Assembly (NCBI GenBank): GCA_950295325.1
Contig: OX485808.1
Coordinates: forward strand, 40,819,180-40,883,179
Direction: 5' to 3'
DNA from: Polytrichum commune
Lineage: Eukaryota; Streptophyta; Polytrichopsida; Polytrichales; Polytrichaceae
Length of the DNA: 64,000 nt
Part shown: positions 11,998 through 23,579 of the stretch, piece after piece
How positions within the stretch are numbered: the stretch's first letter is position 1
How the letters are laid out: the number at the start of each line of letters is the position of its first letter
The notes under the pieces: generated by a model
What the model was told of the DNA's origin: nothing
Database searches by the model: none
What the model saw: the letters and a program-made list of their open reading frames with translations, nothing else
Program-made: the position numbers and the translations under genes

Positions 11998-13892
11998 AGT
12001 TCATATTTATACCATATTCACTGTCAAGGATTATCATCTTTCTTATTGAACGATCATATATGTCACCCCATTCATGGTGGTTGTTGAGCCTATATTGGTT
12101 AACAAATATTGATTTCATATAGTTTTCAATTGTTTATAATACACAAGTTTTCATTGAAGTGTAAAATTGACAACTCTGTAGGTCTCAAGTCCCAAGTCCC
12201 ACTCATGTTAGCAAGTCCTAACATGGAGACAAAGCCCCAACTTTTGAACCTCCAAAAACCATTAAAGGATGGTTTATATTCATCAAAGTTGGATCTTGAC
12301 AGTTTATTTCATGCAAAAGATATGGGGACTTGTGTTGAGAGTTGAGGTCAACACAAGTCCCAAGCCTCACCTCCAAAACATGTTGTCATGTAGACATCCA
12401 TGTCATAGTTGGGACTTTAGACTTGGGACCCCGTGTGAAGTGGTTAGTCCCAACTTCCATGCTCTCAACGGCTGAGATTTCACAGATTGACCTCAAGTAG
12501 CGCAGGAGGCCGGATTGCCATGGAAGCCGGGTGGCGGGCAGAGAACAAGCGGGCAGCGAGGGAGGGCCGGGCAGCGGGCAGCGGGTGGCGAGGGGCGAGC
12601 CCACTCAGTGCTGCACAGGGGCAAGCATTGAATGTGCCTAACTTTACAGACAGTACTTTTGGCATGGGCTGTGTTGACCTTCTGTCAAAAAACATTTTAA
12701 AAAAAAGGAATAAAAACATTTACAGACAGTACCTTACGATCTATTATATAAGCCAGCAACTTGCGAGAAATGGAGGAATTTGAGCTTATTATATTCAGTG
12801 CAATTCCCAGGCATGTATCATCTCCCGCACAGTGTGTATGTTTGACAAATTTCGTGTGATGTCAAACTTCAAATCCAAAGTGTCACATAACGTTTTCAAA
12901 AACAAAGATGAATGTTAATTGACATCTACATTTTTTTTCTAAAATGTCACCTCAATGTCACTTGTCTAGTAGTACGTGTCATTTCAATTTCTAATGTGTC
13001 AATTGACATTTGGTTTTTTCTTCACCAGTCACATCACATGTCAATTGACGTGCATTTTTCTTTTTTTTGTGCGAGTTTTTGTATATCAAATGTCAAAAAC
13101 TTGCAACAAAAAACAATTCAAAAGCACACTACTCTTGCGATGTCCGGGGAGATTTTTGGGCATAAGTCGGTCGAGAACCTAACTTAGTGTTTTTTATATC
13201 AACTGGTTACATGCTCACACCTTTATGTTTCCTTTTCTTACAATAGGGAATATTCTTTAATTTCTTCTAAATGAATCAATAATTTTCATGAAGTCTTAAA
13301 CTTGAGCCGGTTGTTTTTCAAACTCAACCAATTCATCTATAATTACACTAAATAGTCATGCAATTAATGGTGGAAAATTAGTGTGGAAATAATTAGCATG
13401 GGCCATACCAATTTTTTAGTCAAGATGGTGGAATTACTGTGGTCCAAGAATCCAGGTCTTCCCCTAAGTCCTCGTGAAGACTTCCAACCAAGACACTGAA
13501 TACTACTTTTAGGAGACACCCAATTAATGAGCGATGAGGACACTTTGTCATCTTTCACTCCAATGTTTTTTTAAATAAAAGAAATGAGTCTATTAATTGG
13601 CTCTAGGCCCATCTATTGGCTAGCTTTTGAGGCACTTTGAGTGAGGTTGAAGGACACTCAAATGACGATGTGGGATGCCTTAGTATATTGCAAATGCGAC
13701 AAGAGGTCCTACTAGGTATACATATGTGGCTATACATAGATTTTTGTGACACATGTATATGTCTACGTTAAAGCATCGTGGAGTTAGCATAAGGCCTCCA
13801 ACTCTTAAATTGTTGATGTAAATATGGATGACATAATGCCAAAAAAAAATATTAAAAAAATTGGCTACATGTAAGATCTAATGTGTTCAAAA
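11998..13892. other. No supported gene
   Basis: The sequence is AT-rich apart from a short GC-rich patch (12500-12610) that gives chance open frames on both strands. Short palindromic TGTCAATTGACAT-type words recur between 12910 and 13050. I find no domain, splice-supported gene or mobile element end that I would defend. Confidence 0.5.
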
Positions 13893-13976
13893 AATTGTTC
13901 CACGAGGGATTTGAACCCGGTCTTCCAACCTTGCCCTCTGTAGCATGGATGCCTCAACCATGCCACATATGGTTCA
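13893..13976 (-). repeat. tRNA-like segment with A- and B-box (possible SINE head)
   Basis: On the minus strand TGGCATGGTTGAGG resembles an RNA polymerase III A box. About 45 bases later GGGTTCAAATCCC matches the B-box consensus. The T-arm stem pairs only in its inner three bases and no acceptor stem is evident, so this is unlikely to be a working tRNA. A tRNA-derived SINE or tRNA pseudogene is the simplest reading. Confidence 0.35.
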
Positions 13977-14235
13977 AACTTCGACACCACATTCTTGAGG
14001 TATAAATTAGTGCCCTCCCTTGTCATGTTCAAAAAATTGAGTGCAAGTTCAATACATAGGGTACCTCTCATAGAACTAGAATTGCACTAAGTCCTTCATT
14101 TTCCAAGCAACTACTTAGTCGATGCTAGTTGTCCCTTACTTGTGCATACATCCGGTACCATTGCATTTAGAAACTAGATTGTAGCAACATACATTAGAAC
14201 TCATCTACTCTTCCCCTCTATAACAAACCCTATGA

Positions 14236-14331
14236 CACGGGGAGGTGACTATCGGAATTTTAGAAACCACGTGAGATAAAAAATAAGGTCAATTTAATTC
14301 GTTGAGGGTAAAATTTATAAATTCGTTAGAT
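14236..14331. mobile_element. Left end of a CACGGG hAT-like element (truncated)
   Basis: It starts CACGGGGAGGTGACTATCGG. For 96 bases it matches the left end of the complete element at 35916 with only a few differences, including AAACCACGTGAG. It then switches abruptly to CCGGA-element sequence. No matching right end with the flank CCCTATGA was found. Confidence 0.75.
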
Positions 14332-15292
14332 CTAGCGACACAGCTGTTCCGGAACCACCTCCGGTTGTGTCCCCTCCGAAGGTCCGGAAACCCACCTCAC
14401 CACCGGCCCGACAGGAAGCTGGGCCCAGCCGGGAAGTGCCTTGGAAGGACATTGACCTCTCCACCTTCGAGTTTCCGGAAGCCCCCTTCAAGCGTGTCCG
14501 GGATGAGTTGATAGAGCTCCAGAACCAGTACTTCCGGATGGAGCACATCACCCGGGGAGTGAACCGGGCCCTGGGCAATTGTGGACCCGGAAATATCCTC
14601 CAGGAGTTGGCCAAGCGGACGGACCGGAAACAGGTGGAGGCCCTGGAGACGGAGAAGGCACAGCTAGCGGCACAAGTGGCCGCTATGACCCGGGAACTCG
14701 CCCAGAAGAGCGAGGAGATCTGGAAGTTCCAGGTGGAACAAGCCGTGGTGTTGAGCCGGGTCCGGGAGTTGGTGGGCCATCCGGGAGAGATCGTCAACAA
14801 GGCACATCTTTACGACTAGCTGATGGAGTCGGCGGATCCGTCTTCCGCCCGGAAAACGCTCTCTATCCTGGTAAAGTACTCTCTCGCACCATGAAGGACT
14901 TACTCGAGGAGATTCAGAAGTTGTTACCGGGTGGTACCCCTAGACGGATGCTTTATCCGGGTCCACCCGGATCTCCGACGGGTACTTTATACGAGGTTAT
15001 TGGGGGGGTGGAACTGGTTCCGGCCTCACAGACAAGTGCAGGGCCCAGTCAGCCAGCTGAAACTTCCCATCCACCGGAATCCGGAAGAGTTCCGGATAGA
15101 GAGAAGACCCCTGTTCCGGAACGGGCCCGCTCCTCCTTAGTTCGCCGGAAGAGCACGGAACGGTCAGCCAAGTCTGGACGGGGGCAGTCACCAAACTAGG
15201 GCCAGGGGAGAACGTCAGGACACGGTCCCGAACGCCGGAGAGGACCAGAACTCCGGAACGAATGAGGACGCCGGATCGGAAGAAGACTCCGT
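14332..15292 (+). pseudogene. CCGGA-element ORF fragment (coiled-coil part), broken
   Basis: The frame from 14367 encodes the middle of the protein seen on the minus strand at 45139-47226: a Pro-rich stretch, then PFKRVRDELIELQNQYFRM and a coiled coil with AAQVAAMTRELAQKSEEI. A TAG at 14817 follows KAHLYD. After about 14880 a one-base indel moves the continuing homology (TMKDLLEEIQKLLPGGTP) to another frame, which ends at 15199. GC content is clearly higher than in the flanks. The N-terminal domain and LTR are absent. Confidence 0.75.
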
Positions 15293-15311
15293 GTGGGAGT
15301 CCAAATTCGAC

Positions 15312-15359
15312 GGAAATACGGAAATACAGAAATATGGAAATATGGAAATATGGAAATAC
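15312..15359. repeat. Microsatellite-like array, 8-bp unit GGAAATAY x 6
   Basis: Six consecutive units of GGAAATAC/T, one starting AGAAATAT, lie between the two CCGGA-element ORF fragments. Confidence 0.85.
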
Positions 15360-15594
15360 GGATTCATTTTCCGTATTTTACCCTGCTTGTATGAGGATAA
15401 TAGGGTTTCTTAGGATAAATTAATTGTACTAGGAAATAAGGCATTCTAAACTCGCTTTGCGCGATAAAAAGGATAAAAAAGAGTATTATGACCGGTCCAT
15501 CAAATTGGATTAGGGGACCGTTTAATCATGGTCCGAACCGTTGGTCCGGACCAAGTAACGGTCGCGCCAAGATTAACCAACGGTTCGGAAGTGG

Positions 15595-16255
15595 CGGTTA
15601 CGGGGCGAACCAGGCCCTGGACGACTGCGGACCCGGAAATATTCTCCGGGAGTTGGCCAAGAGGGCGGATAGGAAGGAGCTCGAGCAAGCCAAGAAGGAG
15701 AATGCTCACCTCACCGCGCAGGTAGCGGCCATGACTCAGGAGCTGAGTCAGAAGAGCGAAGAGATCCGGAAGTACCACGTGGAGCAGGCAGTAGTCTTCA
15801 GCCGAATCCGGGAGCTAGTGGGGCATCCGGCAAAGATCGTTAACAAGGCACATCTCTACGACCGGATGATGGAGTCCGGAGAACCCGCTTCCGCCAGGCA
15901 GACCCTCCCCATTCTCGTGAAGTACTCACGGACGATGAAGGATCTCCTGGCGGAAATCCAGAAGGTGGTTCCGCCAAGCGGAACACCCCGGCGGATACTC
16001 TATCCGGGTCCGCTTGGGTCACCAACCAGAACCCTCTACGAGGTAGTTGGTGAAGTCGCCTTGGTTCAGAACCCGCCAATGTCCGCAGGACCCAGCCAGT
16101 AAGGAGGCGGCTCTCGGCCTGCTAGTTCCGGGAGAGCTCCGGAAAGGGTCCGTTCTCCCCAGGTGAGGAGGAAGAGTATCGGGTCTGTCAGATCCGGACG
16201 AGGCCAATCCCTTGTTCCGCGGACCTCGGATCGGTCCCGGACTCCGGACAGGGTG
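15595..16255 (+). pseudogene. Second, diverged CCGGA-element ORF fragment
   Basis: The frame 15488-16102 carries the same domain as the fragment just upstream: CGPGNILRELAKRADRKE, AAMTQELSQKSEEIRKY, ELVGHPAKIVNKAHLYD, then TMKDLLAEIQKV and the YPGPLGSPTRTLYEVV block. It differs from the 14367 copy at many residues, so the two are not a recent duplication. The frame stops at 16100 (TAA), but the homologous S/P/R-rich tail continues to about 16255. Confidence 0.7.
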
Positions 16256-16419
16256 TCACCAAAAAGCCTCCACCCTTCAATTTCGTCCTAGCCCGAATGG
16301 AGAAGTTTATAATGACATGTAGAGATTTCTCTCTTTGTAACACAATGTATGATTCCAATCTATCGTTGGAATATACACAACTTAGCCAAGTCTATACTAT
16401 GTCTTCTTACACTCCTTAA

Positions 16420-16620
16420 TCTCGGGTAATGTCACATCCTTGTACTTCTCTAAAGTCCACCCAGCCGCTTTGGCCACGCATGCCTTCAAAGATATCCCTC
16501 TTGTGAAGCGACTCCTTGCCGTCGACTCCATACTACTACATGAGTTCTCGCTTATTGATTCCATGAATTGGGAGGAAGCATCCTTGGGTGGCTCCACTAG
16601 GAACGTCACACTCAAATTTC
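16420..16620 (-). repeat. LTR fragment, TGTGAGCC family (3' part)
   Basis: Read on the minus strand, CAAGAGGGATATC...GCATGCGTGGC and GGGTGGACTTTAGAG align with CAAGAGGGAAGTCC...GCATGCGTAGC and GGATGGACCCTTGAG at about 35266-35325 of the complete LTR. The open frame here (16440-16634) is therefore LTR sequence rather than a gene. Confidence 0.6.
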
Positions 16621-17450
16621 ACTTGACAAGGTAAGTTCTAGGAAACTTGTTTTCAATCTTAAGTGGTTTTTTTTCCCTTATGAATACATTTTAAGGTCAA
16701 TTAGGTTTAGGTGTAGCCATTCATATAAAAGAATAAGAAAAAACCATGTCTTTTCAACCTTGAAAGGGTTGTTAGCAAAAATTTTCAGGAATGTCATTTA
16801 TATACTTATAACTTTAGGAACCAAGTAGGAATGCAAAATAATATCAATTATCTTTGGGTTCATTTTTGCATGGTAGCCTCTGAATCTATTAATGCTACCT
16901 ATTCATTATTTGCAGAAAATAGTGGTTTAGGTAATTTCTAGGGTCACTTGACTTTCAGGAAAGCAGCTTTCCGGGGGCAACGTCATTAAGGACACCTACA
17001 TTGATTGTTTTTGGTGTTGTTGCTCATCCTAAAGCTGCTTTAAGGCATCTTCTAGTGAACCAACATCCATATATTGAAAAAAAACAAATTGAGTCTTCAA
17101 GCTGCCCTCCATGCAAAAATTTCAGGAAAATCAGGAACGGCATAGGAAGCGTTCCGAGGAAACGTCCTACTGCAAAGTTGACGGCTCTCACCTGACACAA
17201 TCTGGCCTTTAATTTCTCACTCTCCGATTGAGAGCTCTTTTTGTGTGAGCCATTAGATCTCTAATTACCGATAAGTTCTCAAAATAGCGCTGCAAATTCG
17301 CACTTTGGTGAGAGAATGTTTGCCGCCGATATTCCAAAGTTGTAGAGGATGCTTGCCGCCCTTACCTGGTGGCTATGGTGGTATCAGCTTCGGAAGTGTG
17401 TGCAGTGCCAAAACGTGTAGGATTACACTGATTTCTGGGTTTAGAGAGAT
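16621..17450. other. No supported gene; upstream region of the transposase gene
   Basis: AT-rich sequence without a domain-bearing frame. It contains the palindrome GGAAAGCAGCTTTCC near 16957. The promoter of the gene that begins near 17451-17880 should lie here, but no TATA box stands out. Confidence 0.4.
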
Positions 17451-17855
17451 TTGTCATTGGATTTGTCATGGGAGTTCCTAAATGATGTTCGCCGCCTTCC
17501 CACTCACGGCTATGGTGATTTGAGCTTAGGAAGCTCCAAAACAGTGGGTACTGCCAAATTGTGTAGCATTAGACTGAAGAGGGTTGTAATGGGATTGAGA
17601 CCGAGGCAGATTTTGGTTGCAAAACACTCCCAGACACTGATTACAGATTTCTTCAAGGGTGAGAATGTAAAGCATGAAGAGGGAGTCACATCAGAGAGTG
17701 TTTCCTCTTGCGAATGCTGGGGCTCATCGGCACCTTCTAATTCTTCCTCCTCTTCTCAGAGTGTCCATAGAACTCCACCCTCCAAAAGTTCTCCTTTTTG
17801 TGAATTTACATCAGCTTGCTCTTTGAGTCATGTTAGTGAGACCTGCATGTCATAG
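17451..17855 (+). CDS. Upstream open frame with a PCNA-binding-like PIP box
   Basis: This 134-codon frame has no early ATG; it lies in the same frame as the transposase-like ORF that starts at 17880 and is separated from it by one TAG at 17853. It contains QTLITDFF at about 17631-17654, a match to the PIP-box pattern Q-x-x-I/L/M-x-x-F/Y-F/Y, including the T-D pair typical of strong PCNA binders. A Ser-rich stretch follows. It may be the N-terminal exon of the transposase (stop-broken, or spliced using a GTGAGA donor just after the PIP box). As a separate protein it would lack a clear start. Function of the motif is inferred from pattern only. Confidence 0.45.
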   Translation: MSLDLSWEFLNDVRRLPTHGYGDLSLGSSKTVGTAKLCSIRLKRVVMGLRPRQILVAKHSQTLITDFFKGENVKHEEGVTSESVSSCECWGSSAPSNSSSSSQSVHRTPPSKSSPFCEFTSACSLSHVSETCMS

Positions 17856-17879
17856 GGTTAGTCATTCACCTCCAATTAC

Positions 17880-20800
17880 ATGGCAAATCAACGGAATAGA
17901 AAAATGCCAGGTCAAGGTACAAGAGAGCGTCTTGCTAGAGAATTAGAAGAATCTAATAGAAGACAAGCTCAAAATGAACGGCAAAGAAGGTGTAGACATA
18001 GAAGGTCTGAAGGTGTGAGAGCTCTATGTGAGGAACTAGAGTCCCAAGGGTCTGAGGATAGCAACATTAATGTGGAGAGGTCAACTTCTAGGATGGCAGA
18101 GAACTTTGCCCTTCAATGGTATCAAGAAACAGCAGGAAGGGGTCTCCAATATCAAAGGGTCTTGATTCCAAAAATACTGAAACATGTTGTTTGGCAAAGT
18201 GTCCTCCCCAACTACTCTGAAATGGAACATGCTTGGGAAACTGTAGGGAATATAGCTAGGGGGTGGCAACAAATCAAAGGTTGTCACTCCAAGGATGATC
18301 AAAGGGCAATGAATGTTATCATTCCTATGGTTTCCAGTGTGAATACAAGTATGAGGCAGACAATGTTGCTCACTGGGATCCATAGGAGGAATTTACAAGT
18401 TGGGATAGTGAGGCGGTTGAGTTTAGACGCCCATGTAGATCGCTCTTTGAGGGCGCTTTGTGGAAAATCAAAGCGTATAGATGCCACGCCTTCGAGTGTT
18501 TGTGAACTCATTGTTGAGTTCTGGTGCCTTAATTCTAGGGTAAGTCCTAACAGGAAGGATGTTGTGAGGAAACGAATCGACAGTGGAATGTGGGAGACGC
18601 ATGCCACCCACCACCTCATGGAATCTCAGGTACACCTTACCATGTCCCATTTCTATATATGTTGAAATGCTTGTGTACTGAAACACGCACAATGTTGTCG
18701 GCAATTTGAATTCTCAAAGCGTGTTGTCATTGCAGGTTTCTGTTTTGGGGGTTTACATGACAACACTCCCCTATGATCATATTTTCCAGTGCTTGCATTT
18801 TTTTTTTAATCTTGAACAAGGGTTGCTGAGTTTCCGTGTGTTTGCTAAGGTCCACTGCCATTGGATTTTCAGCGTGTGCACCCCTGCACACGATTTTGTT
18901 TCCACCTTTCACACTTTTGTATTTCCTATTGCCTTACCTAATTCTATGAAGTTGTAAACGATTTGTGGAACTTTACCTCACTCTTCGGGTGATGTTTAGG
19001 GTCCATGATTTTAGTGGGCCTAGTAGTTGTGTTTTCTGGATCATTGTGTGGTCCTACTCGCTTCAGGGGATTTTAGAGGCCCCTTGAATGATTTCATGGA
19101 ATCAGTAGTTTCCTTGCATTTTTGGTACATTGGATTGTGCTCTAGGGAGATGCCCAAGGTCCAGGCATGTTTTAATGTGGTTCATGGGGTTGTGATCCAT
19201 TCAAAATTTAGTCCTTAGGGCTCATGAGGATTTAGGGTTTTCCTAGCAAACTGTTATGGTTCCTGAGGGGCGCCCCTCAATCTCAGAACACTTCCTTTTG
19301 GACCATTCTAGAGACTTGGGTCCTGAAATGTTTCCAAAGTTCTGATTAAAAACCTAGTGGTTCATGTGGATTATTTCTTGTCTTCCTTAAGCCTTTAATT
19401 TTGCTTCCCAAGCGTTCAATCCTTTCATGTGCTAGAGTTTATATATCCTGAACTTGTGATATTGTTCAGGAAGTGGCTTCATCGTTGTAGGAAACTGATC
19501 CGATTTCCATATTTCATTTCTATATTCCTGGTGACTAACCTCATTCCTGATTATTCCTTTTTCCTTTTTCTCTTGTTTCCTGATATTCCTACCCCTATAT
19601 CTATATTTCCTGATGATTCTTACTTCCTGTATCAATGATTCCTGATGAAATGCAATTATCCGGACAATTCCCTTCTTTCCTTTTTCTGTCATGATCCCCA
19701 ATGCTATATGTCCTTATGATACACCCCAATCCTGATGATTCCTACACCTCATTTCTATGGTTCATGATGTAGTTATTGATTTCACAAATGTTTGTATAGT
19801 TTGAACGTGCACTAATATTTGGAAATGTCTTATGTATTGCAGCTTTCTTTGTACACACGATTCAAAGAGGAAAATCCAAATGTGGATGTTGGCCTCCTTA
19901 TATTTGAATCATTGAAGCCTTGGTATGTGAAGAGGTTGCAAGAATTCAATTCTTGTTGCTGTCGCTATCATGTGCAGATTGCAGAATTAAAAGATGGTTT
20001 CAACATCATGAGACGAAGAATTTTGCACCAAACCTGTAGCTGTGGTTGTGTGGTTTGTGGTGCACGTGGTCCTGGAACGCCGTGTTGGGCTCCTTCAGCT
20101 ACAGTTGAAGGAGTGAGGGCCATGTGCGATCTAGTGCTTTGTCCAAAACTAGAGTCCATGGACTTCCACAAGCTTGAGTGCATAAGAGGAAATTGTCCTG
20201 ACTGTGGTGTGTGGAAATTGCCATTGTGTCCACATGAGGTGGACCCCAATTCCACAACACTGATACCTTGGAGAAAGTTTGAGAATGTTTTTGTAGGCCA
20301 AAATTTTGAAGGTGGTGATCGCCATGCTCTGAGATTGGAGCACAAGACCACTCCTCCTTCCGAATTCATATCCTTCCTCAAACCCAAGCTTGCAGAGTTC
20401 GTGGGCCACAATTTTGAGGCAAAATGGCAAGATGGTCAATTTAAATCTTGCCTTGAAAACTTGTCAATTGACCAAGTCTTATTTGTTATTGACTTTGCTG
20501 AGAACTATTCCTTCAAATGGAAAAACGAGGTGCAATCCCAACATTGGCAGTCATTCCAGGTGACAATACTGGTGCATATTACCTTCCGAATAGATCCTAG
20601 CTGGGATGAAGTGGATGTTAGGGCCAAAATACTTACTGAGTATCACTTCTACATTAGTGATGACAAAACCCACGATAATTTGTTTGTCCAATATTGTTTT
20701 GGTTTACATTGGCTTTTTTTGAGAGATTCTGGCCATGCACTACCAGTGGAGCACATAGTTTTCTCATATGGGTGTTCTTCTCAATTTAAGTGTGCTAGGT

Positions 20801-21762
20801 CCCTTTTTTTTGTGACACGTTATCCTACGCTAACCTTAAGTCCACAACTACCTAATGGGTGTGCTATGCAATGGAATCACTTTGGCTCTGGGCACGGAAA
20901 AGGACGTTGGGATGGGGCAGGAGCTACTATCAAACAAGCTCTTCGAGCAGAGCAGGTGAAACCTGATGGTATTAGGCTACACAATGCTAGTGATGCAGTT
21001 GCTTACCTTAGGCAATATATGGGACGGCAACACGCCGGGTATACCAATGTTCGTAGAGATGTGAAACGATATTTTTATGAGGTGACCAACACTGATGTTC
21101 AGCGTGCAGATCAATTTAATGCCCGCACAGTGGATGGAACTAGATATTTTCACCAAGTTCGTAGTGTAGGATTGGATATGATTTCCTTGCAGGTGCGGAC
21201 CCTTTCCTGTTTTTGTAGCTTCTGTCAGGATGGAGGTGATGGTCCCTGCGATAATGCAGACTATGTGGAGCCTTATAGACTCATTAGGATTGAACCTTGC
21301 AACTCAGATGATGTTCGTGTAGATGTGGAGCATGTTGGTGTCATTGGGGAGGGTGACAGGGAGGCGATAGCTGCTTGCTTGGAAGTTGGGGATCACTTTG
21401 CCGTTGTTGCTGATGAGGGAAACTCCGAGGATGCAGATTTCTGGATTTTAATTACTGAACACACTCTACATGCAGTCGAGGAAGAATCCAAGGAAGACTG
21501 TTGGGGCCAAAAGGTGTATAGGGGAGAGCAAATAGTGATAGGCAGGTATTATAAGCAAAAAGGAAGGAGTATGAGATCTTATATTTTGTGCGATGCGGGT
21601 CCTGCTTATATCTACTCCCACTTGGTAATTGCTGCAAAGTTTGCAATGTTGCCGGCTCGGCATCGACAGAAAGGTGGGAGGGAGGGGACACAGGTACATG
21701 CAATTGATACAAAACTCATCTGTTTGTATGGGCATTTTCAAACTTCTGTAAATAGCAATTAG
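17880..21762 (+). CDS. DDE-transposase-like protein (FAENY/GHGKG family), two exons
   Basis: Exon 1 runs from ATG 17880 to 18629 (ends CAG before GTACAC). Exon 2 runs from 19843 (after TTGCAG) to the stop at 21762. Phases match, giving about 889 residues. Exon 1 starts with a basic, helical region and ends in a helical domain. Exon 2 has a Cys-rich segment (CSCGCVVCG, CPDCGVWKLPLCPH), then DFAENY at 20491, YISDDKTHD, SYGCSSQFK at 20764, and HFGSGHGKG...DGAGATIK near 20880. A C-terminal BAH-like region contains VGDHFAVVADEGN and GRYYKQKGR. These blocks are shared with uncharacterised DDE-type transposase-like proteins of plants and animals known to me without a firm superfamily name. The third block usually has D where this copy has Tyr (SYG rather than SDG), so catalysis is doubtful. 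The two long exons are otherwise open. Confidence 0.75.
18630..19842 (+). other. Intron of the transposase-like gene
   Basis: A GTACAC donor and TTGCAG acceptor bound a 1213-bp intron. It has several CCTGATGATTC-type words between 19540 and 19740. The frames inside (18706, 19429) carry no domain. Confidence 0.65.
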
Positions 21763-23579
21763 TTTTAAGTTACTTCTGTTAGGCCAAGTGAATTATAGCT
21801 GCAAGTGTGCTCATTTATTTATCAATGACATTCCATGTGATGATTTGTCCTCAACATTTTAGCATGATGGGATAGGAGGAATATTGGGCATTAGAGTTTA
21901 TTTACTAATTATTTCTTGTGGTTTTTTAATAGGTGTACACCCTCCCTGCAGCTGCCCACGAACTAATAGAAGGAAGGCTAAGTGCAACTTAAGACAATCG
22001 GTTGACATCATAGAGTTTCTAGCTAGGGTGATGTGTACTAGTGATCGAAAATTATGGACATTTTTTTTTTTTTCATGGGTAGTAGTTTGGAGGTTGGACC
22101 AAGCTGGAGTCACTTTATAAATGAATGCAGAGGCATTCATTATTTTGTTGGTTCAGGGTAGTGAAAAACTTACCTCTGTTACTCAAAGTCAATACCAATC
22201 TACAAAGAATTATGCCCTCACTTGCGTTCGCATTTGGATGTGTTCGTTTGGAAACAATCAGATATGTGTTTGTTTGGAACCATTACATATGTTGGGTGGT
22301 TAATGGCATGAGATCTTTGCCTGCGTATTCCAGTTAGATATCTTACAGTAGTTGGTTTTATTGCATGTAAACGCACATTTTCAGTTAGGGCATCTGAAAT
22401 ATAGGAGCCATGATGGACTTGTTCAAGCATTTAATGTTTAGAAGTTTCTGGAGTGTTTTCCCCTTAAGCTTTGAAGAAGTCTCAGATTTCTTAAGTGATT
22501 GGATCAAATGTTTCATGAATTGACCCTTTTCAGTTAAGAGTTTAGGTCAAGTCCTTTGCAATGTATGAAACCTTTCACAAAAATGCGACAAGCCTCTTAG
22601 ATATTTAATATAGGTATAGTTTATGGTATGTGAACGAACATTATGCCACAATGACACTCAAGTTGCCTATTACTCATGATAACAACAAGGTTCCAGCCTA
22701 TAATTATAGCTGAATATCAAATATTGTTTGAATCTGTGCTTGCAATTCACTTACCAATTTACCTCTAAGATAGACTCATCCACATCTGCAGGTCAGAGGT
22801 GCCCTTCATGGTATCAGGAAATGACTCTTGGTTAGCAATTGTCAATCCTGAAGATTGTTAACTCAAGTTTCAGAAACAGAATTGACATAGAAAGGCACTT
22901 TAATTGCCTTTGCACCACTCAAATATGGATTTAAGAGTCAAATCAAATTGAAGTGGCTATGTGAAGGAATAATGTGAAGATTGAGTCCATCCAGTTGATA
23001 ATTCCTGAAACCCTTTACTAGATAACCAGGCACCGACTTTCAGCAGTGTGCAAATATGTGAGACAAGTTGTGACACAGGAATCATTGAAATGAACTACTC
23101 AGTTTGCTTAATGGATACAAAACATTATCTTGTGACAAAAGCAGTCTCAATTGATGACAGTAGTTTACTTTCTTTGAATCTCTTCTTCAATGAAAAAGAG
23201 AGATAGAGTACATTGATGACTACCCCACCCGTAACTACTAGCAATACCTAAACCATTCAAAAAATGTATTTCAATGTGTAGCAGCTGGTATTTTGCCTAC
23301 AGGTGGTATACCACTATGTAAAATTACATTAAAAAATTGGTCCATCCAAAAATCACCTGATACTATCTAGTTACTATGTCAATAGGGTGGATTGTCCTTC
23401 GTTGTCGCAAGGGTGAAGTTAATAACCACCTGAATGTCACACACAAACATGGCGTCAATATAACCAATACAACAACTGTAGTTTAGAGCCAACAAATCTC
23501 ATCTCAAACACATCAATAAAACATGGTAAATGAAATACGAACAAAAAAATACACAACATTAGTGCCATAGAAACTTGCC
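21763..23579. other. No supported gene (3' region between convergent genes)
   Basis: This lies between the end of the plus-strand transposase-like gene and the end of the minus-strand coiled-coil gene. Only short AT-rich frames are present and I recognise nothing in them. Confidence 0.5.

Noticed and set aside
13893..13976. Functional tRNA gene
   Set aside because: A- and B-box words are present, but the T-stem pairs poorly and no acceptor or anticodon stem is convincing.
14579..14880. First 100 codons of the frame 14579-15199 as protein
   Set aside because: Gly/Pro-rich out-of-frame reading of the coiled coil. Only the part after the indel near 14880 is homologous.
16440..16634. 64-codon plus-strand ORF
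   Set aside because: Antisense of an LTR fragment matching 35260-35330.
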